Shown here: positions 59,621-64,000 of the stretch, piece by piece
Layout: each line of letters opens with the position of its first letter
How positions within the stretch are numbered: the first letter of the stretch is position 1
Source: Membranipora membranacea
Taxonomy: Eukaryota > Bryozoa > Gymnolaemata > Cheilostomatida > Membraniporidae
Direction of reading: 5' to 3'
NCBI GenBank assembly: GCA_914767715.1
Contig: OU612070.1
Coordinates: 17,317,501-17,381,500 of the forward strand
DNA length: 64,000 bases
Notes under the pieces: model-generated
What the model saw: only the letters and a program-made list of their open reading frames with translations
Database searches by the model: none
What the model was told of the DNA's origin: nothing
Program-made: the position numbers and the translations under genes

Positions 59621-62600
59621 GGATTGAAGTGGTAGTGTGGGGAGTGAAAAGATAGTAGGCCTGAACAAATGTCAACTCAAAACATTTTTTTTACAATTTT
59701 TCTACACAGGAAATGACAAACAGACCTAAAAATAGAAGCAATGTAATCGGAGTGCTATGATAAATAGAAATAAATTGTCCGACTGCTACTTTTCTTACCT
59801 CCATTGCAAAGAGTGACACAACAAGTACTCATTCAGCCATCATTCAATTATAAATCTGAGTTAATTGCAGCTTGTTATCCTGCAATTAGGGATGTCAGAG
59901 CTTGAGGAAGTGTCATTTTGGCCTGGTAAGATATACTGTTGCATAACACTGTAAAATTATTTGTCAATCTCATTCATTACACTCATCTATTTAATTGAAT
60001 GAATTATATGTTAATAGTAAGTAATAGATAGAGGAACAGCAGAGCAGGGAGGGGGAATCCCATTCTCCCTGCTAAGAACAAGACTACCCAGGTCATATCA
60101 GAGCTACTCAAGTCAAATCCTGTTAAAAATTCTCTATTGTGATAATTTACTACCACCAAACTGATAAAAACCCACTTTCAATACAATAACAATCATTGTT
60201 GTTGTGTTTAGCTTAGCAGGAAGGGCAAACAAATGCCAGCACGAGCGTGACATTTTCCAGACAGAAATTTCCATGAGTGTGTGCCCATGAGGACTTTAAA
60301 GGGCAACCAGGATTCATAGCAATGCGTAAATGTCTATATATATGCATATATAGAATGTCCTATGCAGCGACAGCTTTGTGCATGATGCGATGCAAAACTC
60401 AAAGTAGTTGCTGAGTTATACTTCAGTTTAGGGGAGGTTCAAAGGCATTGCTGTAATAATGATAGAACACAGGCTAAATATATCAGGAACAGGAAACTGC
60501 TCTGTGTGGTTCCATATAAGTTGAGTTTGAGCAGCGCTTTAGCACCTGATGGATGGAATGTTTAAGAAGAATTCGATTTAGATTTGGTCACTTTTTCCAT
60601 ATGCATAAGGTGCTATCTGCTATCAATCGCTGAGAACTTGTTTGAAACCTGGTTGCCCTTTAATTACCACCTTCCCCAACTAAACCGTAAATATCATGAT
60701 ACTTGAGAGAGTAATTGCATCTTCTGGTGAAGGTTGCAGCGATGTTCGGGCTTGTCTATTGGTACCAATCCGTTTCAGAAAGCATATACTATAGCTAGAT
60801 TTTCACTTTTTGCTGAAGCCTTGACCTGCACAGGCATATCTACAAGGGTATTCCACAATTTAGCAGTGGCAACAAAAAAGTTCAGGTGTTGCAGTCATGT
60901 ATAAGGTATTGTTGGTGTGCCTTCTAGTACTGCTGGGATGTATGGCAAAGCCGAACTATGATTGAAAAGGTGAAAATCCTAAAAAAAACTTTTCCCTCTC
61001 TCCCCTAGCTGTAACAGTTGCCTTACTAAAAATGCTGTAGTCTTTGGACGTAGTTATTATCAAATTAAAGTTAATTTTTTATTTTATGTACCCAACCATG
61101 TATTAAGTTGAGATGTTTAGTGGCCGTCTTTCTTTCTTTGAAACTGTTGATTAGTTACTACAATTTCAGTAAAACCAAGGAGTTATAGACTACTCCTTGG
61201 TAAAACAAACTACCTATTCTTGTGATGAAATAGACATTCTAGATAACCTAACTTAGTCTATGTATATAAATAATCCAATGTGTTGGGTTCAGAGACTACG
61301 GATAGTCTCTTATTTGGTCTATCTTTCCTTTTGCAAATTGAGCTGGGCCCATTGCTGGGGTTTCCCAATGGGGGTTTCCCAATTGAATTCATAATTTAAA
61401 GACAAAAATGCAAACAATCAATAGACGTACTGCCTATAGATGGCTTTTTTATTACACCTAGTAGATATTATTGAGGCTTCTTTATTACACATGGATTTGT
61501 TATTGCAAAACACAGATTACGGATATTACCTTATAAGAATTTTTAATCGCTTCAAATCACATATTTTAAAGGAAAAGCTAATTTTGGACCGCACTAAATT
61601 CAGTTTCAACTTGATCTATGGTGCTGCTTTATTTTAGAATTTCCCATATAACTCTAACACCCAATCTGTTCCCTGCTACCACCCAACACTTAGCCCAAAA
61701 CTAGCAACACCATGTTGAGACTATTGCTAACATGAACCCCATGATGGGCCTAGGATGACTGGATCATGTTATTTTAGCGGGGACCAACCAATTCTAGGCC
61801 TATGCACATCTCGACAACCTAAAACATTTGCAACTGGATAAAAAGGCAAATCATTGCTCCACAATTTGACTTATCAAGCCGGATGAGTTGATGTTAACTT
61901 GTCCTTCTTTAAGCGGAAATTTCTAGCAACATGTACACCGGAATGATTTGTTAAAAAGAACTCACTATGTAGATGAATAGTGAATACACGAATGCTAATT
62001 CTTAATTTTGTTACATTATTATTAAGTGTATTGGCTTGATTGTAGAGAAGGGTTATGGTTCATGGTCCCAGGGTGAGTTAAGTTCATGGGTAAATGTTTA
62101 TAAATTGTGTGATGAGAGCTTTTCTCTTAATCAGGTGTTGGTCTGTTCATCCTACTAACCATAAATGTCGCAGATCACCAATATCAATTGATAACATAGT
62201 AACACCTGACATCTTCCATGGCTTGGTTCCTTGTTTGCACTACTATACCATATTCTAGCCAATGCGTTGGCTGGTGGATGGGAAAGAGCCAATGCTAGGT
62301 CAGATGGTACTTTCCTGAAAGTATATATTATGGTGAGTGTTAAATAATGCAGTTTCACTTTCATTATAACTAAACAGGTGCTCTCTGTAACCTGGCATTG
62401 GCTCTCTTTCCCACCTGACAGCCATCATATCAGGGCCAGCACATTGGCTACCCATATACCAAAGTCCCCATAAATCGTTTGAGTAGGACTGGTAGTCTCC
62501 ACAACAGCTATTTAGCACTAGTCCATCTTAGCTAAGCGAATGATCATCATAACCATGTATGTCTATGTTCTATCCCTGCCCGTTAAATCTTCTTAGCAGC

Positions 62601-64000
62601 TCTCTGTATAGAATCTATTAAATGCTGCAGCTACCTGTATGTTGCGTCTCTCAGCCTATAATTTCTCAGCAGTAGTAGCTCTCCTGCTTTTAATCAAAAT
62701 AAGTGTGCTGCTTATTAGATCAAGTTTGATCCGGTTTTTCTGGCAGGTGGATGATGGTCTTTTTACCATGAAAACTATCAAATAGTACAAAACAAAGCAT
62801 GGGGATATAAAATGGAAACAGTATTCCAATGTATACACTAAGAGCTGAGTTATTTCTTCCTTATGCACTGCATGTATTCATATCAGTTAATTTGGTGATT
62901 GAACAAGACATTGTCAATATACTATATGGAAAGAGCAACAAAGTAAATTAAAAATCCTAACATCCTAATTGGCACTTAGCACATGAAAATTTTCAGGAGG
63001 GATTGATTGAGGTAACAGAAATAACCAAAAATAGATTAATCTAAATTCAATGCCAAGATAGATGAAGGACAATCATCATTATCTTGACAGCTAAGGAAAT
63101 TAAATCGTATTATAGGTTTTCTAACTCAAATTTAATACTGCTGAGTTGTGAATATGTCATCAAAAGACAAATTGAGTGCTAAGACCATAGAAATAGATAA
63201 TGTCTTTGGCTAAGACCCTTGGTTGCTTTTCGTAGGATCGAAATTGTCAGTCATAATAATAATGCTATAAATCTAAAGTGCGATGAGCCAACACAAGGAA
63301 GTTAATCCAATGGCATTTGCTGATGATGTTTAATAAAATGGGTATCATTTCTTAGTCTGGAATCAGACCAAACTTTCGAGGCAATCCTGTCTACTCTAGT
63401 AACTGAATATTTCACCGTTATGTTAGTTATTATTTGTATCTTGGGGTAAAAGTAAGAAAATGCGACTATTGCATTGCTCCTTTCATGTATGGTGTTATCT
63501 ACTCTATGTCAATATTAAATTTGTACCAGTCAATAATTTTTCCAAATATGTAACACATTGGAATGGAGCCTTCTGATTAGTTTCTTGTTTGTCTTTGTTA
63601 TCTTGCCACTTACCCTGGACACAAAACAGCAATCCAGCTGCCAATCTAAATCGAAAACAAACAGCCAATGACAATGTCAAAACAGAAACAAAAACACAGT
63701 GCCCGTGTCATACAGCCACACATTACATAACTGGTACATAGAGAATATAACAGGATACACGCCAGGAATAATGCGATAGTTGCTTTTCCTCATTATTAAT
63801 CCTTGATAAAAGAACAAACCCACATTGCAGTAAAATATTCAGTTATCAGGTATACAGATAGGGCCTCAAATGTTCGGTCTGAATCCTAGACTAATCATTT
63901 CCTCAAGATCCAATCAGCAAGTTTGGGACTAATGAAGATTAGAGTGGCCATGTTGTCCACTCACCATTCAGCATACCAAAAGATGCAATATTCCCATGAG
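59621..64000. other. Upstream of MED17; no gene recognised
   Basis: The first few hundred bases should hold the MED17 promoter and 5' UTR; no TATA box is clear. A palindromic TCTATATATATGCATATATAGA-like AT tract lies near 60332-60353. An imperfect inverted repeat, with arms GATGGGAAAGAGCCAATGC and its approximate complement near 62275-62410, may be another foldback element. Open frames here are short and show no known motif. Confidence 0.45.

Noticed and set aside
61440-61637. Coding frame upstream of MED17
   Set aside because: It is a low-complexity Leu/Ile-rich chance frame with no splice sites or motif.

Overview
This window is a stretch of an AT-rich metazoan nuclear genome. Genes carry GT-AG introns, the four core histone genes end in the animal stem-loop plus downstream element, and there are tRNA-headed SINEs and non-LTR retrotransposon remains. 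The histones, the family-typical chaperonin and Mediator subunits, and a pair of nicotinic-receptor-like genes fit a bilaterian, probably marine, invertebrate. I lean towards a spiralian (mollusc, annelid, bryozoan or similar), but the sequence alone does not settle this.

Layout. (1) 1-2234: the last exons of an unrecognised plus-strand gene. (2) 2811-6757: a compact histone quartet in two divergent pairs, H2B(-)/H2A(+) and H4(-)/H3(+), without H1. Each gene has a TATA box and an identical 3' processing signal, and the two divergent promoters share a 12-base motif. (3) 7041-7873: a broken LINE. (4) 9323-15128: two intronless Cys-loop receptor genes, head to head, forming a large inverted duplication that includes their promoters. 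(5) 21499-26856: CCT4 (chaperonin TCP-1 delta) on the minus strand in 11 recognised exons, with a palindromic MITE downstream of the last recognised exon. (6) 28003-42405: EXD3/Mut-7-like 3'-5' exonuclease on the plus strand in 14 exons. It has an intact DEDDy nuclease, a Mut7-C domain and an added RGG- and Y/Q/N-rich N-terminus. Its introns hold SINEs, a perfect 7-base satellite and a 2.9-kb LINE. (7) 45037-47258: a four-exon minus-strand gene for an unrecognised 266-residue protein with a BH3-like motif. (8) 49950-59620: MED17 (Mediator head subunit) on the minus strand in 13 exons. (9) 59621-64000: no gene recognised.

Exon models for CCT4, EXD3, MED17 and the BH3-motif gene were built by hand. 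Every internal junction keeps codon phase, and the first three match the length and order of their human families as I know them. These are mostly unrelated housekeeping genes. The histone quartet works as one co-regulated unit, and CCT4 and EXD3 lie head to head about 1.15 kb apart.

The most interesting points are these: the receptor pair has lost the acetylcholine-binding aromatic residues and has diverged mainly around the ligand pocket; the 266-residue protein has a BH3-like motif; EXD3 has an RGG-rich extension; the histone promoters share a motif; and several foldback elements and perfect hairpins are present.
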